Shown here: positions 18,801-26,700 of the stretch, one piece after another
Layout of the letters: every line of letters begins with the position of its first letter
Numbering within the stretch: the first letter of the stretch is position 1
DNA from: Prevotella falsenii DSM 22864 = JCM 15124
GTDB lineage: Bacteria > Bacteroidota > Bacteroidia > Bacteroidales > Bacteroidaceae
Direction of reading: 5' to 3'
Assembly: GCF_000613945.1 (NCBI RefSeq)
Contig: NZ_BAJY01000019.1
Span: forward strand, 1-51,825
DNA: 51,825 nucleotides
Notes under the pieces: model-generated
Told to the model about the DNA's origin: nothing
What the model saw: the letters and a program-made list of their open reading frames with translations, nothing else
Databases searched by the model: none
Program-made: the position numbers and the translations under genes

Positions 18801-19372
18801 TAAAGCCACCCTGCCTCTATATACGACTTTGCAAGCCATGCCCGCGCCTTGCCATAAATGGCCGGCTGTGTTCGGTAGAGCCTGCTCATATACGCAAAAG
18901 TAGTGGCAGCCTCTTCAAAAGCCCCTTTATGAAACTGCGAACGCCCCATTAGCATCCACGCTTTCCAAAGGAATGGGTTGTATTCTCTGCGCGATAGCCA
19001 TTCAATGTCTCTTTCCGTCTTGCGCCTTGACTTGTTCCATTCCGGCTTTTTCTTTATGCTGTGGCGCGCAATGGCTTTTTCTGCTTTTTCAATGGCACGC
19101 TCAAAGTTGCTTTTTCCTAATTCCTTGCTCGCCTTATTGCTTACCGTGTAGAGCGGAATCATCTCCGTGAAGTTGTCTTTATTGCCATTCTCTTTTTCCA
19201 ATGATGCATCGATGTAGGCCTGTGCACCATTATAATATGTGTTGTATTTGGCATGGAAAGAGTGCCACCATCGTGTTTGCGAGGTGTTATTCTTTGTAGA
19301 ACAGCTTGCTATAACGATGGCAAGCACTGCTACGAATGCGATATAAATATATTTAGCGTATCTAAACTTCAC
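15821..19372 (-). CDS. porW: T9SS component PorW/SprE, TPR lipoprotein
   Basis: Large lipoprotein of 1183 residues. In P. gingivalis PorW, and in Flavobacterium SprE, this family is needed for type IX secretion and gliding, linking the energised PorK/L/M/N machine to the outer-membrane translocon. The lipobox is VIASC (Cys24). The family opening WWHSFHAKYNTYYNGAQAY is clear. TPR-like helices fill residues of about 50-850, including a Gln/Glu-rich stretch near 450. The last 250 residues are low-complexity Lys/Pro/Glu with five copies of an M-x-[IV]-P-[ILT]-[ED]-x-E motif, ending in YYDLGGF. It is preceded by the 132-residue protein gene and followed by porX, so two T9SS factors share one transcript here, unlike in P. 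gingivalis where, as I recall, they are unlinked. Confidence 0.88.
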   Translation of the reverse strand: MKFRYAKYIYIAFVAVLAIVIASCSTKNNTSQTRWWHSFHAKYNTYYNGAQAYIDASLEKENGNKDNFTEMIPLYTVSNKASKELGKSNFERAIEKAEKAIARHSIKKKPEWNKSRRKTERDIEWLSRREYNPFLWKAWMLMGRSQFHKGAFEEAATTFAYMSRLYRTQPAIYGKARAWLAKSYIEAGWLYDAEDVIRNMQRDSIDWRAVREWDYTFADYYIHTGELEKAVPYLRRVIKQEMRRKQKAREWYLMGQIQAALGNKDAAYNAFQHVIRANPPYELEFNARVAATEVMAAGQAKQMVSRLKRMVASDKNKEYLDQVYYAMGNIYLANKDTANAIAAYEQGNKKSTRSGIEKGVLLLRLGDLYWAKEKFSDARRCYNEALGLLDKDRKDYELLSERAKVLDELTPHTEAVHLQDSLQYLAKCPEAERFAAIDRVINELKKKEKEERNRLSEQEAAQQMAQNGGIDANNENALRRSTVSNRQGQDATWYFYNPMVVQQGKATFQQLWGKRENIDNWQRINQTVVGKINNTLELTDAQRDSIAKEEARLDSISNKKDSAQNDPHQGAYYLAQIPFTPEQLEASNKILEAGLHHSGVIFKDRLDNLRLAEKALRRVSDNYPDYEEMDDVYYHLYLLYMRKSQSATANSYIDKLKAKFPKSQWTAVLTDPYFKENAKFGEHIEDSLYASTYEAFKNNRFGEVTANKRISDERFPMGANRDKFLFIGGLSKLNQGDVNGCLDEMKTVVEKFPQSRISEMAGMIVNGVEAGKKIRNSKFDLGDVWNYRTNVLNDSDSIKQVKFSPDRDIDFKFLLVYNPDSLSENKLLFEMARFNFTSFYVRNFEIEIEDIEGLHQMKLSGFRSFDEAFQYARQLFNNKNIMAQLSKDTKAIIISDKNLQLIGTAFSYKDYEDFYAKHFAPLQVTKRYLLSEPAEVATPREKERDLQEEIESRNPTETDLNARKQALEPVDNGMTIPLEEEKTTENNGVAPIEMVVPIEETEKKKEPKNVIDNTEMVIPTEETAKKKEQKNAIDNTEMVIPIEETPTQKQQPKPVEPKKEEKPVDKDKQKVAPIDNNVMEIPLDSETALPKDTVGTPTNKPKTTKAKDSSNPSEKKKQQPAENTQKAQKPAEKKEQPKKKNTDGPVIYFDDDVKPVEKKKKEPQKQQPLDYDFDDEYYDLGGF
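16251..16448 (-). repeat. 66-bp (22-codon) tandem repeats inside the porW tail
   Basis: Near-identical units start at 16251 and 16317, with a weaker third at 16383, exactly 66 bp apart. Each encodes a version of IDNTEMVIPxEETxKKKE. Outlying single copies of the core motif occur near 16125 (VMEIPLDSE) and 16440 (GMTIPLEEE). Confidence 0.8.
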
Positions 19373-19443
19373 GTATTAATAAACTCCTGAAAGTTTGTTT
19401 TTATTGTCTTTTAAGCCGATTACTTATTGTATTTTCTTGTTTG

Positions 19444-19842
19444 TCAGCCTTCAATCATCGCTATTAATTCGTCTTTTATTTGGTTGGGGACATTGATTCC
19501 ACGAAGAATTAAGCTTCTGTTCCAACCTTTCGCCTCATCGGGGCGCATGGTGTTGAGTACTTCCGAGAACTCTTCAGCTTCGTCGTCGGTGTATTCGTTT
19601 GACTCTTTTCCTTTAAAACGGTCGAGTTCTTCGTCGTCGTAATATTCCACTTCTTTCGTGGCAGCTTCCATCATGCACGTCTGTTCGCAGCTTTCGTCGA
19701 TGCCGCTGCAAGTAGCGCAATCGCCCGATGCAGGCACAATGATGTCGGGCTCGTTGCTGTTGCGTCGGCTAATCCATGTAGAAACGCCTACAAGCACGCC
19801 CATTCCGACAATTGCCAAGATACCTATTATAATAATGTCCAT
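19444..19842 (-). CDS. small membrane protein with Cys cluster and acidic tail, function unknown
   Basis: A 132-residue protein that I recognise only as a Bacteroidota conserved hypothetical. An N-terminal membrane anchor (IIIIGILAIVGMGVLVGVS) is followed by a cytoplasmic or periplasmic part with a CATCSGIDESCEQTC cluster (CxxC and CxxxC spacing), an acidic stretch (YYDDEELDRFKG) and a C-terminal region ending in IKDELIAMIEG. The four Cys could hold a metal or a disulfide pair. It sits between aroA (18 bp) and porW (71 bp) in one run, so a role connected with the envelope or T9SS is possible but not shown. Confidence 0.75.
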   Translation of the reverse strand: MDIIIIGILAIVGMGVLVGVSTWISRRNSNEPDIIVPASGDCATCSGIDESCEQTCMMEAATKEVEYYDDEELDRFKGKESNEYTDDEAEEFSEVLNTMRPDEAKGWNRSLILRGINVPNQIKDELIAMIEG

Positions 19843-19860
19843 ATACAGTTTACTTCGTTT

Positions 19861-21113
19861 TTACTTTATCTCCTCTATGGAGAACCCTGCTTTTCGTAAG
19901 TCGTTCCAAAAGCGTGGGTACGATTTTGAAACCACTTCAGGGTTGTTGATGGTCAGTTCTCCCAACTTAATACTTAAAGGGGCGAAAGCCATTGCCATAC
20001 GATGGTCTTTGTAAGTGTCTATTACTATCGGGTTTGCCACTTCGCAACGTTCGCCATTCCATGTAATTTCCGAATCGTTCGAGTCGTGCAATACATAGCC
20101 AATTTTGCCATTTCGGTTTTCATAGCCTCTATGCGGTCGGTCTCTTTCAGCTTCAAACTGCTTAGACCCATAAACTTAAAGGGAATGTTCATAATAGGGC
20201 AGAGGGCTATCATGGTTTGTGCCAAGTCGGGCTGATTTTTAAAATCGTATTCCAATCGAGGCAACATTCGAGGCTTACGAACAATGGTTACATCTGTAAG
20301 TTCCTCCATTTCCTTGTCTGCAAAATTGGTTTTTACGCCCAATAACGAGAATATATATTTTACTGCAGAGTCGCCTTGGCGCGAGCCGTTTTTTAATCCC
20401 GGAAAGCGAATGCACGACTTGCGGTCGTCCAGCAAAGTGAGTATGGCATACCAATAGCCGGCTGCCGTCCAGTCGTTTTCTATCGTGTAGCTGCGTTCTT
20501 CGTAGCGTTTGGGGCGAATGGTAATCGTATCAACATCTGTCCACTCTGCATCGGCACCGTATTCATGCATTAAATTCAGCGTAAGGTCGATGTAGGGACG
20601 CGAAATAACATTGCCTAACAACTTCAGTTCGAGTCCTTTTTCTAATGTCGGACCTATCATCAGCAATGCCGAAACATATTGCGAACTAACGTCTCCGGCT
20701 ACTTCTACGCTGCCTCCTTTTAGCTTCTTGCCCTTTATGAGCAGTGGCGGAAACCCCTCTTCGCCCATATATTGAATGTCTGCCCCTAAGAAACGCAACG
20801 CATCGACCAATATTTTTATGGGGCGTTGCTTCATTCGTTCAGTTCCCGTCAGCACGTGTTCGCCTTCTGTAACAGACAGATAGGCAGTCATAAAGCGCAT
20901 TGCCGTGCCTGCCGCCATAATGTCTATTACGTACGGATTATCTTTAAAAGCGCGTGTTATAACTGCTGTGTCGTCGCAAGTAGAAAGGTTTTCGGGCATA
21001 ATGTTTCCGCCTGCGAGTGCGTGGATAATCAGTGCGCGATTGCTAATGCTTTTCGATGCGGGAAGCTGTATGGTATCTTCGATATGCGATGGAGGTGTTA
21101 TTTTGTATTGCAT
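19861..21113 (-). CDS. aroA: 3-phosphoshikimate 1-carboxyvinyltransferase (EPSP synthase), frameshifted
   Basis: Shikimate-pathway enzyme that joins shikimate-3-phosphate and PEP to give EPSP, the precursor of chorismate. About 417 residues after repair. Visible motifs are LPASKSISNRALI, IMAAGTAMRFMTAYLS, PIKILVDALRFLGADI, VSSQYVSALLMIGP and, after the break, YKDHRMAMAFAPLSI. The frame breaks near 20098: the upstream part reads ...TEMAKLAMYC and stops, while adding one G (TTGGC to TTGGGC) gives MAKLGYVLHDSNDSEI and continues to the end. The 5' end has a plausible start at 21113. It is the first gene of the aroA to tsaE run. Confidence 0.92.
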
Positions 21114-21224
21114 TCTATCTAACCGTTATTTTTTTTCTGCTGTTTTTATGGAGTATTATAAGCTCTCTTTCACTATACAAAAATACAAATAAAAGTCGGG
21201 AACGTAGAAAAATAACTCTAAAAG

Positions 21225-21256
21225 TTTGCTAATCTCTTAAAAAGTAACTAATTTTG
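21225..21256 (+). promoter_or_regulatory. promoter of tRNA-Pro
   Basis: TTTG at 21225-21228, 20 bp, then TAATTTTG at 21249-21256, a full consensus match 15 bp upstream of the tRNA 5' end. Confidence 0.75.
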
Positions 21257-21271
21257 CACCATCAAACAGAA

Positions 21272-21346
21272 CGGGATGTAGTTCAGTAGGTTTAGAATGC
21301 TGGTCTGGGGGACCAGTGGTCGCTGGTTCGAGTCCAGTCATCCCGA
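21272..21346 (+). tRNA. tRNA-Pro, anticodon GGG
   Basis: A 75-nt cloverleaf can be drawn by hand: acceptor stem CGGGATG/CATCCCG, D stem GTTC/GAAT, anticodon stem CTGGT/ACCAG around the loop CTGGGGG (anticodon GGG, reading CCC and CCU), T stem GCTGG/CCAGT with loop TTCGAGT, and discriminator A. The CCA end is not encoded, which fits the cca gene at 38458. Confidence 0.97.
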
Positions 21347-21349
21347 CAT

Positions 21350-21395
21350 AAAAGTGTAGAGGTTAAACTTATAAACCTCTACACTTTTTTCTTTT
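21350..21395 (+). terminator. terminator after tRNA-Pro
   Basis: A perfect 15-bp stem (AAAAGTGTAGAGGTT at 21350-21364 with AACCTCTACACTTTT at 21374-21388) is followed by a T-rich tract, just past the tRNA 3' end. Confidence 0.88.
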
Positions 21396-21477
21396 GAACA
21401 GGTCTTTCTTTCCGTATTACTTAATCTGAATTTAGCATGGAATGGTTCTTTCTTTATTGCTTAAGGCAGAGGTTGTG

Positions 21478-21670
21478 TTGTAAAGATAATTCTGTTAAAA
21501 GGTGATAACTGCGCTTTGGCATTTCAAAACCTACGCTTTTACTCACCAAAACCTATTGTTTTGCCCGGTAAAACCTACGCTTTCGGAATGCCAAACAATA
21601 GGTTTTGTAATGCCTTGACAGCGAGACAGTTGAACGATAGGTACGCTTCTAAAAAATATTTACGCCTTTA
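21478..21670 (-). repeat. 22-bp periodic AAAA-N7-TTTT array, copy 4
   Basis: Four units start at 21526 (CCTACGC), 21548 (CCTATTG), 21570 (CCTACGC) and 21592 (CAATAGG, first base C). The period is 22 bp throughout. Note the extra CCTATTG at the second position, which is usually found only at the invariant end. It lies in the convergent gap between the tRNA and the LRR gene. Confidence 0.85.
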
Positions 21671-21697
21671 TAATCTTATTTTCGAATGTATAATACG

Positions 21698-21741
21698 AAG
21701 TGAACCCTAAAAGTTTTTTGTCTGACTTTTGGGGTTCACTT
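21698..21741. terminator. hairpin downstream of the minus-strand LRR gene
   Basis: A long inverted repeat (AAGTGAACCCTAAAAGT from 21698 with ACTTTTGGGGTTCACTT ending at 21741) with one G-T pair. It lies 50 bp past the LRR stop codon and can fold on either strand. Confidence 0.7.
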
Positions 21742-21791
21742 CTTATTTCGCTACACCATCACAAAGAATGTGTGTTGTGTTTTTATAATGA

Positions 21792-23901
21792 TTATGATAC
21801 AACAAACTTCGTTGTCTTCATGCCTTGCACCTTTGCAATATAGATTCCGGCAGGTAGTTGTATTGTTACAAAACCGTTGGCTTTTATTTTGCGACTTTCT
21901 ATTTGTTTGCCTTGAACATTATAAATATGTACGGTTACATCGCTTTTTGAAGAAACTGTTACGGCATTGGCGAACTGATAGATTTCTATTTGCCTTTCGT
22001 TACTTTCTATATTGCTTACCTTATTGGTTACACCCTTCATTGTAATAGGTTTTGTGCGGTAGCTTTGGGTGTCTGAAGCTAAGTCCGGGAAAGCTTCAGT
22101 CTGCATGCTGCAATACATTTTTGTTGTTGCAGGGAGTTTGAAAGTAAATATGCCGTCTTTCTCGTCGTAATGTAATGCTTTGATAATAGGTGTCGATGAG
22201 TTGTCGGCTGTGAGCCACATATATGTCGTAGGCTGTGGTTTGCCCGTTACACCTTTTAAGTTGTTGAACTTTGAAAGGTCTACCGTGTACTCGTTAATCA
22301 GCTCCGTTGGTATATCGTACGATTCTTGTGGCGCATACGTATATACGTTCATATTCTTCTTTTCGGGCAGCATATACATTGGAATGGCATTATAGCCACA
22401 CTTCATTTCAGCGAGTTTGGCATAATCGGCATTCAGTTTTAAATTGCTGATTTTGTTGTGCTCGATATTCACTTTTGTGAGCTTGTTGAGCCGGCTGAAG
22501 TCTATTTCTGTGAGTTTGTTTCGTTCCAAACTCAGTTCTTCCATATTTTTGTAAGCACTAAGCATAATTTGTGTGATATTGTTTCCATTCAAAGACAGCT
22601 TCTTCAAGGTTGCAGTTGCGGGTAGTTTTATTTCGTCGGCATAGCAACCATTAGCAGAAATTTCTTCGCATTCTTTAAAATAAGTAAGGTCGAGCGTTGC
22701 AATGCGGTTGTTGTCGAGCAACAAACGTTTTACAGGACTATCAACGTTGCCGGCTTCAAAACGAATAAGTCCGCATACTTCAGGAAGTTTCATCAAGTCA
22801 ATATCGGCACATTCTATTTGTACCAAATGTTGTTTGTCTACCTTTGCATCGATGAAGTTGTGCTTAACAACCTTTGCTTCCTTGTTTAAAACTATTTCCT
22901 CTATTACACCATCGCCCCAGTTTATGTTGCATGGACTGTTGTCTTTCAGGCTTGATAGCGTAAGTTCGAAAGGTAAACCATCGGTTGTAAACTTATCGGT
23001 AATGAAGGCTGCATGTACCTGTTCCAATTCTTTCGACTTGCCATTCAGTTCTATAGCATAATGCCATAATGGTCGTTGATGTTGTTCAAACGTGGCAATG
23101 CAGTGTTGGCAACAACACAATACACCTTTCCTTCAACGGCTTGATTAAAAGTGAATACGCCGTTTTCTTCTTTATAGGTTTGCGGGTCGATTAGCATTGC
23201 CGGGTCGGCATTGTTGCCTTTGCCATTATAACGATACCATTTAAATGTAGAAGTAGTTTCGTTGTATTTCAAAAAGTCGGTCAAATCTACTGTTAGTTCT
23301 TTTATTTTGTCGTTTGCTAAATAAGCAGGGCGCATAGGTCCATAATTGTACATGCCGTTTTTCTTTGGGAAATCGGCAAGTGCGAGTCTGTTTAGTTTAA
23401 AGTCTAACCATGTAACGTTGTCAGGAATAAGTAGTTTGTCTATTTCGTTTGCATTACAAATTACTTTCTTTAGCTTTGTGCATTTCGATAGGTCGAGTTT
23501 CTTTAGCAAACTATTTGCACATGAGAAACTTGTCAGTTCGGTGCAGTCTGTTAAGTTTATTTCGGTTACTTGCTGGTTGCTGATGACCATAAACTCCGTG
23601 AAATCGGCTCCCCATACTTTCACTTCGTGTACTTTAACTTTTGCCATATCGGCAAATGGTGGTCTGTATATTCGTTGTATCCGCTACCCTTTTTGGTTGT
23701 TTTTTCTGTTCCGTCTCCATAATCAATATAGTATGTAGCTCCTTTAGGTGCATTGATTTTGAGTTTAAACAAAATAGATTTGGCAGAATTTGTCTCTAAT
23801 TGTGTTTTCAAAACAATTTCTTGTGCTTGTACCGGCTGCAATATTCCTGCTAAAAAGAGCAAGAATTGCAGCAACAAAGTTTTTTCTACAATTTTCTTCA
23901 T
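21792..23901 (-). CDS. LRR surface protein with T9SS tail, two frameshifts
   Basis: Third T9SS-type LRR protein, about 703 residues after two repairs. Three frames join in order. Part 1 (23901 to about 23655) has a signal peptide ending in QPVQAQ and a YYIDYGDGTEKT domain. Part 2 (to about 23060) has LRR turns such as LTSFSCANSLLKKLDLSKC. Part 3 (to 21792) repeats the pattern (INWGDG, then LRR turns) and ends in a T9SS type A tail (VHIYNVQGKQIESRKI ... LPAGIYIAKVQGMKTTKFVVS). Part 1 to 2 is repaired by one T in CATTTGCC, part 2 to 3 by one T in GGCATTATG. The protein therefore has two DWG/DYG-LRR modules. It is a likely paralogue of the gene at 2088. It could be a true pseudogene, being the only gene with two breaks. 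Confidence 0.75.
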
Positions 23902-23943
23902 AATTTTAAATGTTAGTAAATAGTATTGTTAGGTGGTGTTTTG

Positions 23944-23951
23944 CAAAAGTA
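23944..23951 (-). promoter_or_regulatory. -7 box of the minus-strand LRR gene
   Basis: Reads TACTTTTG on the minus strand, with a predicted leader of about 35 nt. No good -33 box is present, so regulation by an activator is possible. Confidence 0.4.
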
Positions 23952-24225
23952 ATAAAATATCATCAAAACGGAAAATATTGTTGCAAATAAATTTATTTGC
24001 ATGATATTTCTTCTTTTATAAGGAACTATTAAGGCGATAAATTTGTCGTTTTGTCGTATTTCAATGTGAGTTCGATATAAGAATTGTGCCAGTATATTAT
24101 TAATTAAGAGATTTAAAGAAAGTGTTGATAATGATTTAATATGCTTATAATCAATAAGAAGTGGAAGTAACTTCGTCCTTAAATTCTTACACCGAATTCG
24201 TGTTATTCATGAACGTTTTCGTTTA

Positions 24226-24391
24226 GCCAAATGAGCAATGCTAAATTTATTTAAGCATTGCCATGGCGAGAAAACGCACTTTTCGAGGAACGAGAAAAGA
24301 ACGTTTGCAAGCTGCCAAATGCGCAATGCCAAATTTATTTAAGCATTGCCATGGCGAGAAAACGCACTTTTTGAGAAACGAGAAAAGAACG
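24226..24391 (+). repeat. 88-bp tandem duplication inside the MITE-like element
   Basis: Units start at 24226 and 24314 and share about 78 near-identical bases. Each has a GCAATGC...GCATTGC stem (for example 24236-24261) and a GGCGAGAAAACGCACTTTT segment. The 40-kb copy has only one unit, which explains its 89-bp shorter length. Confidence 0.85.
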
Positions 24392-24598
24392 AAAATAAGG
24401 CGATAAATGTGTAAATATTTTTCGCAAGAGTAGCTGTTGTGTAACTATCTTTGCATCAGCGCATTACAAAACCTATTGTTTTGCATTCCAAAACCGTAGG
24501 TTTTGCACGGTAAAAGCGTAGGTTTTACAACGCAAAACCTACGGTTTCGCAACGCCAAAGCGATTATATCACTTTTTTAACAGAATTATCTTTACAAA
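24388..24598 (+). repeat. 22-bp periodic AAAA-N7-TTTT array, copy 5 (inside the MITE-like element)
   Basis: Units start at 24468 (CCTATTG), 24490 (CCGTAGG), 24512 (GCGTAGG) and 24534 (CCTACGG), the same order as copies 3 and 7. The flanking core GAACGAAAATAAGGCGATAAAT to TTATCTTTACAAA is complete. Confidence 0.88.
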
Positions 24599-24728
24599 GT
24601 TAAGCCGAAAAACGCTCAATATTTCATTAGCGAGCTTGCTTAAAAACACCTGTGAGATTACTTGCTTAATCTGCTTTCTTATGCCGAACCCATGTTATTT
24701 CAACAAAATGGTAGAATTACTGATAATA

Positions 24729-24813
24729 TACAAAACCGCCCAATAAGTTGATAGAAACTTATTGGGCGGTTTTGTATGGAATTGACAAGATTTTATGGAA
24801 ACCTATCTTGTCA
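24729..24813 (-). terminator. double-hairpin terminator of the psd-pssA-DUF4834 operon
   Basis: Two stems stand in tandem past the DUF4834 stop: a 9-bp stem (TGACAAGAT at 24783-24791 with ATCTTGTCA at 24805-24813) and then a perfect 21-bp stem (24729-24749 with 24756-24776, loop 6 nt, core ACCGCCCAATAAGTT). The minus-strand transcript ends in TTTTGTATATT. Confidence 0.85.
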
Positions 24814-24845
24814 GTGTCTTTTTATAGAACGATAAAATGTTATTG

Positions 24846-25112
24846 TCAGAGCTTTTTATTTTCAGAAGTAGTGTCGCTATCAACAAAATCAACATATTCG
24901 CCTTCGTCGTCGCCTATAACTTGCTTGTTGCGTTTGTAGTCCGGACGATGGTCTACTATGGTATTGCCGTTTACATTCACCCCTTTTTCTCTGTCTTCGG
25001 GGCGAAATCTGCGTCGCGTGCGTGTTATTACCTTGTAAAATTTATAGGCAATGAACAGCAACATAACGAAAACTGCAATGAATATAAAGAATATAAACTT
25101 TAATAAAATCAT
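24846..25112 (-). CDS. DUF4834 family small membrane protein
   Basis: An 88-residue protein with one N-terminal membrane segment (LLKFIFFIFIAVFVMLLFI), a basic stretch (RTRRRFRPEDREKG) and an acidic end. The layout matches the Bacteroidota family DUF4834, whose function is unknown. It is the last gene after psd and pssA, 45 bp downstream of pssA, which hints at a link to phospholipid synthesis or the membrane. Confidence 0.8.
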   Translation of the reverse strand: MILLKFIFFIFIAVFVMLLFIAYKFYKVITRTRRRFRPEDREKGVNVNGNTIVDHRPDYKRNKQVIGDDEGEYVDFVDSDTTSENKKL

Positions 25113-25157
25113 AGCCTTTTATTTATAAAATCAACATAGAATAAGGGAAAAATACCT

Positions 25158-25853
25158 TTATTTTTTTATGATATACGATATTATGACATACCATGCAATG
25201 ATGATTGCCAATGCCGCAATACCGAATATTACCAGTAAAGGAATACAAGTGAGCAGGAAAATGTATTTTACTTGGTTGCCTTTCCAACCCCATTCCTTGA
25301 ATTTAAGTGCAAACATTGGTATTTCTGAAACCATCAGCCAAGAGCTGATAAGAATGCCGCCTAAAAGGAAGAAAACCATAAACGGAGTAGCTTCTAACCA
25401 CTTTCCTGCACCAATGATGAGCGAACCCCAAAAGAGAGCATTAGCCGGCGTTGGCAGCCCGATAAATCCGAGTGCTTGCCGTTCGTCGAGATTGAATTTC
25501 GCTAACCGTAGGGCAGAGAATGCTGCTATGATGTATGCCGTGAAAGGAAGTATGGGGCGTAGCGGCTCAAGTATAGATGGATAGCTCATAACGCTCAGTT
25601 CGCTGAACAAAATAGTTGATGGTGCCACACCAAAAGTAATGACATCGGCAAGCGAGTCGAGTTCTTTCCCAATCGGAGAACTGACGTTTAACAGTCGTGC
25701 AGACATACCATCGAAGAAGTCGAACACAGCTCCAATGATAATCCAAGTAAACGATAGTTCAATATTACCGCTGAAAGCGTATGCAATAGCCACGCAGCCG
25801 GAAACGAGGTTGCAGCAAGTTATTGTGTTGGGTATGTGTTTCTTAATTGCCAT
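25158..25853 (-). CDS. pssA: CDP-diacylglycerol--serine O-phosphatidyltransferase
   Basis: Makes phosphatidylserine from CDP-diacylglycerol and serine in the inner membrane. It is 231 residues long with about seven hydrophobic segments. The CDP-alcohol phosphotransferase signature is complete: DFFDGMSARLLNVSSPIGK followed by ELDSLADVITFG, giving the D-G-x2-A-R-x8-G-x3-D-x3-D pattern. It follows psd by 21 bp, so both steps to phosphatidylethanolamine are on one transcript. Confidence 0.94.
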   Translation of the reverse strand: MAIKKHIPNTITCCNLVSGCVAIAYAFSGNIELSFTWIIIGAVFDFFDGMSARLLNVSSPIGKELDSLADVITFGVAPSTILFSELSVMSYPSILEPLRPILPFTAYIIAAFSALRLAKFNLDERQALGFIGLPTPANALFWGSLIIGAGKWLEATPFMVFFLLGGILISSWLMVSEIPMFALKFKEWGWKGNQVKYIFLLTCIPLLVIFGIAALAIIIAWYVIISYIIKK

Positions 25854-25874
25854 TTTCCACCTTTCTTTATAGGC

Positions 25875-26567
25875 TTAACTAAGTTTTGCGATTACTGTTT
25901 GGTCGCCTGTGGTAGATTGTCCCATCTTTACACAGATTTCAGAATCTATAGGCAAGAATACGTCTACGCGGCTACCTAATTTAATAAAGCCCATGTGTTC
26001 GTCGATGAAACATTCTTCTCCTTCTTTTGCATAGGTAACAATGCGGCGTGCAACTGCGCCGGCAATCTGTCGGCAGAGAATGTCTTTACCGTCAGGAGTT
26101 GTGATGATGATGTCCGCATGCTCGTTTTCTTCGCTTGCTTTTGGCAGCCATGCTTTGTGGTAGTTGCCATTAAAATGTTTCACGAACTTTACAGTTCCGT
26201 CTACAGGAAACCAGTTGGCATGCACGTTCCAAAGACTCATAAAGATAGAAACCATAATACGGCGTTCGTGGAAATACTTGTTTTCTTCCACTTCCTCTAT
26301 CACAACGATGTGTCCGTCAGCCGGAGCGACGACTATCTTGTCGGTATCTTCTCCGCCAAAATAGCGAATTGGACAGCGATAGAAGTTCAGAACAATGCTA
26401 TAGATGGTTCCAAAAGTTGCAATAAATATCCAAAAAGGTATTTTATTTTCTATGCCGAACCACAGCAACAGAGCTATCAGCCCTATTGCAATGCCTCCAT
26501 ACAGAAGCTGGTCTGTGCCTTCGTGATGTAGTCTTATCTTCTTGAGTTTCCTCTTAATCTTTCCCAT
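25875..26567 (-). CDS. psd: phosphatidylserine decarboxylase proenzyme
   Basis: Decarboxylates phosphatidylserine to phosphatidylethanolamine. I start at 26567 ([17 protein letters not shown]), giving 230 residues; the longer frame to 26624 begins upstream of the predicted transcript start. Two membrane segments (residues of about 20-60) precede the catalytic part. The self-cleavage site is in [12 protein letters not shown], where the Ser becomes the pyruvoyl group. Conserved ADGHIV and [11 protein letters not shown] are also present. The short form with a GS site is the usual one in Bacteroidota. Confidence 0.94.
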   Translation of the reverse strand: MGKIKRKLKKIRLHHEGTDQLLYGGIAIGLIALLLWFGIENKIPFWIFIATFGTIYSIVLNFYRCPIRYFGGEDTDKIVVAPADGHIVVIEEVEENKYFHERRIMVSIFMSLWNVHANWFPVDGTVKFVKHFNGNYHKAWLPKASEENEHADIIITTPDGKDILCRQIAGAVARRIVTYAKEGEECFIDEHMGFIKLGSRVDVFLPIDSEICVKMGQSTTGDQTVIAKLS

Positions 26568-26595
26568 TCTGTGAGAGTACGGTTTTAAATGAATG

Positions 26596-26627
26596 CAAAG
26601 ATAATTATTTTTTATTAGTCTCACAAA
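26596..26627 (-). promoter_or_regulatory. promoter of the psd operon
   Basis: On the minus strand: TTTG (26624-26627), 20 bp, TATCTTTG (26596-26603). Full consensus, leader about 20 nt. It stands back to back with the dnaE promoter. Confidence 0.75.
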
Positions 26628-26642
26628 TTTTTATTCTTATTC

Positions 26643-26674
26643 TTTGGCTATGTCGTCGATAAGTTGTATCTTTG
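26643..26674 (+). promoter_or_regulatory. promoter of dnaE
   Basis: TTTG at 26643-26646, 20 bp, TATCTTTG at 26667-26674. The start predicted near 26680 excludes the in-frame Met at 26644 and supports translation from 26701. The -33 boxes of the two divergent promoters are only 15 bp apart. Confidence 0.75.
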
Positions 26675-26700
26675 AAACTCAAAAACAGCACTCATATAAA

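Larger units (their letters stand above)
24063..24696 (+). mobile_element. MITE-like element, long copy (634 bp)
   Basis: Non-coding element with inverted ends: AATGTGAGTTCGATATAAG on the left and CTTATGCCGAACCCATGTT on the right, more diverged than in the 40-kb copy. Both ends are flanked by ATTTC (24058-24062 and 24697-24701), a candidate 5-bp target duplication. It carries a GCAATGC/GCATTGC hairpin region, an 88-bp tandem duplication and array copy 5. No transposase frame is seen. It aligns along its whole length with 39956-40500. Confidence 0.8.

Noticed and set aside
24468..24548. The arrays as a CRISPR
   Set aside because: Spacers are only 7 bp, the supposed repeats are 15 bp and vary inside, and no cas genes are near.
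24063..24696. The inverted-end elements as insertion sequences
   Set aside because: No frame of transposase size or motif lies between the ends.
26644..26700. Upstream in-frame Met of dnaE at 26644 (and of psd at 26624)
   Set aside because: Both lie upstream of, or inside, consensus promoters, and the family N-termini begin at 26701 and 26567.
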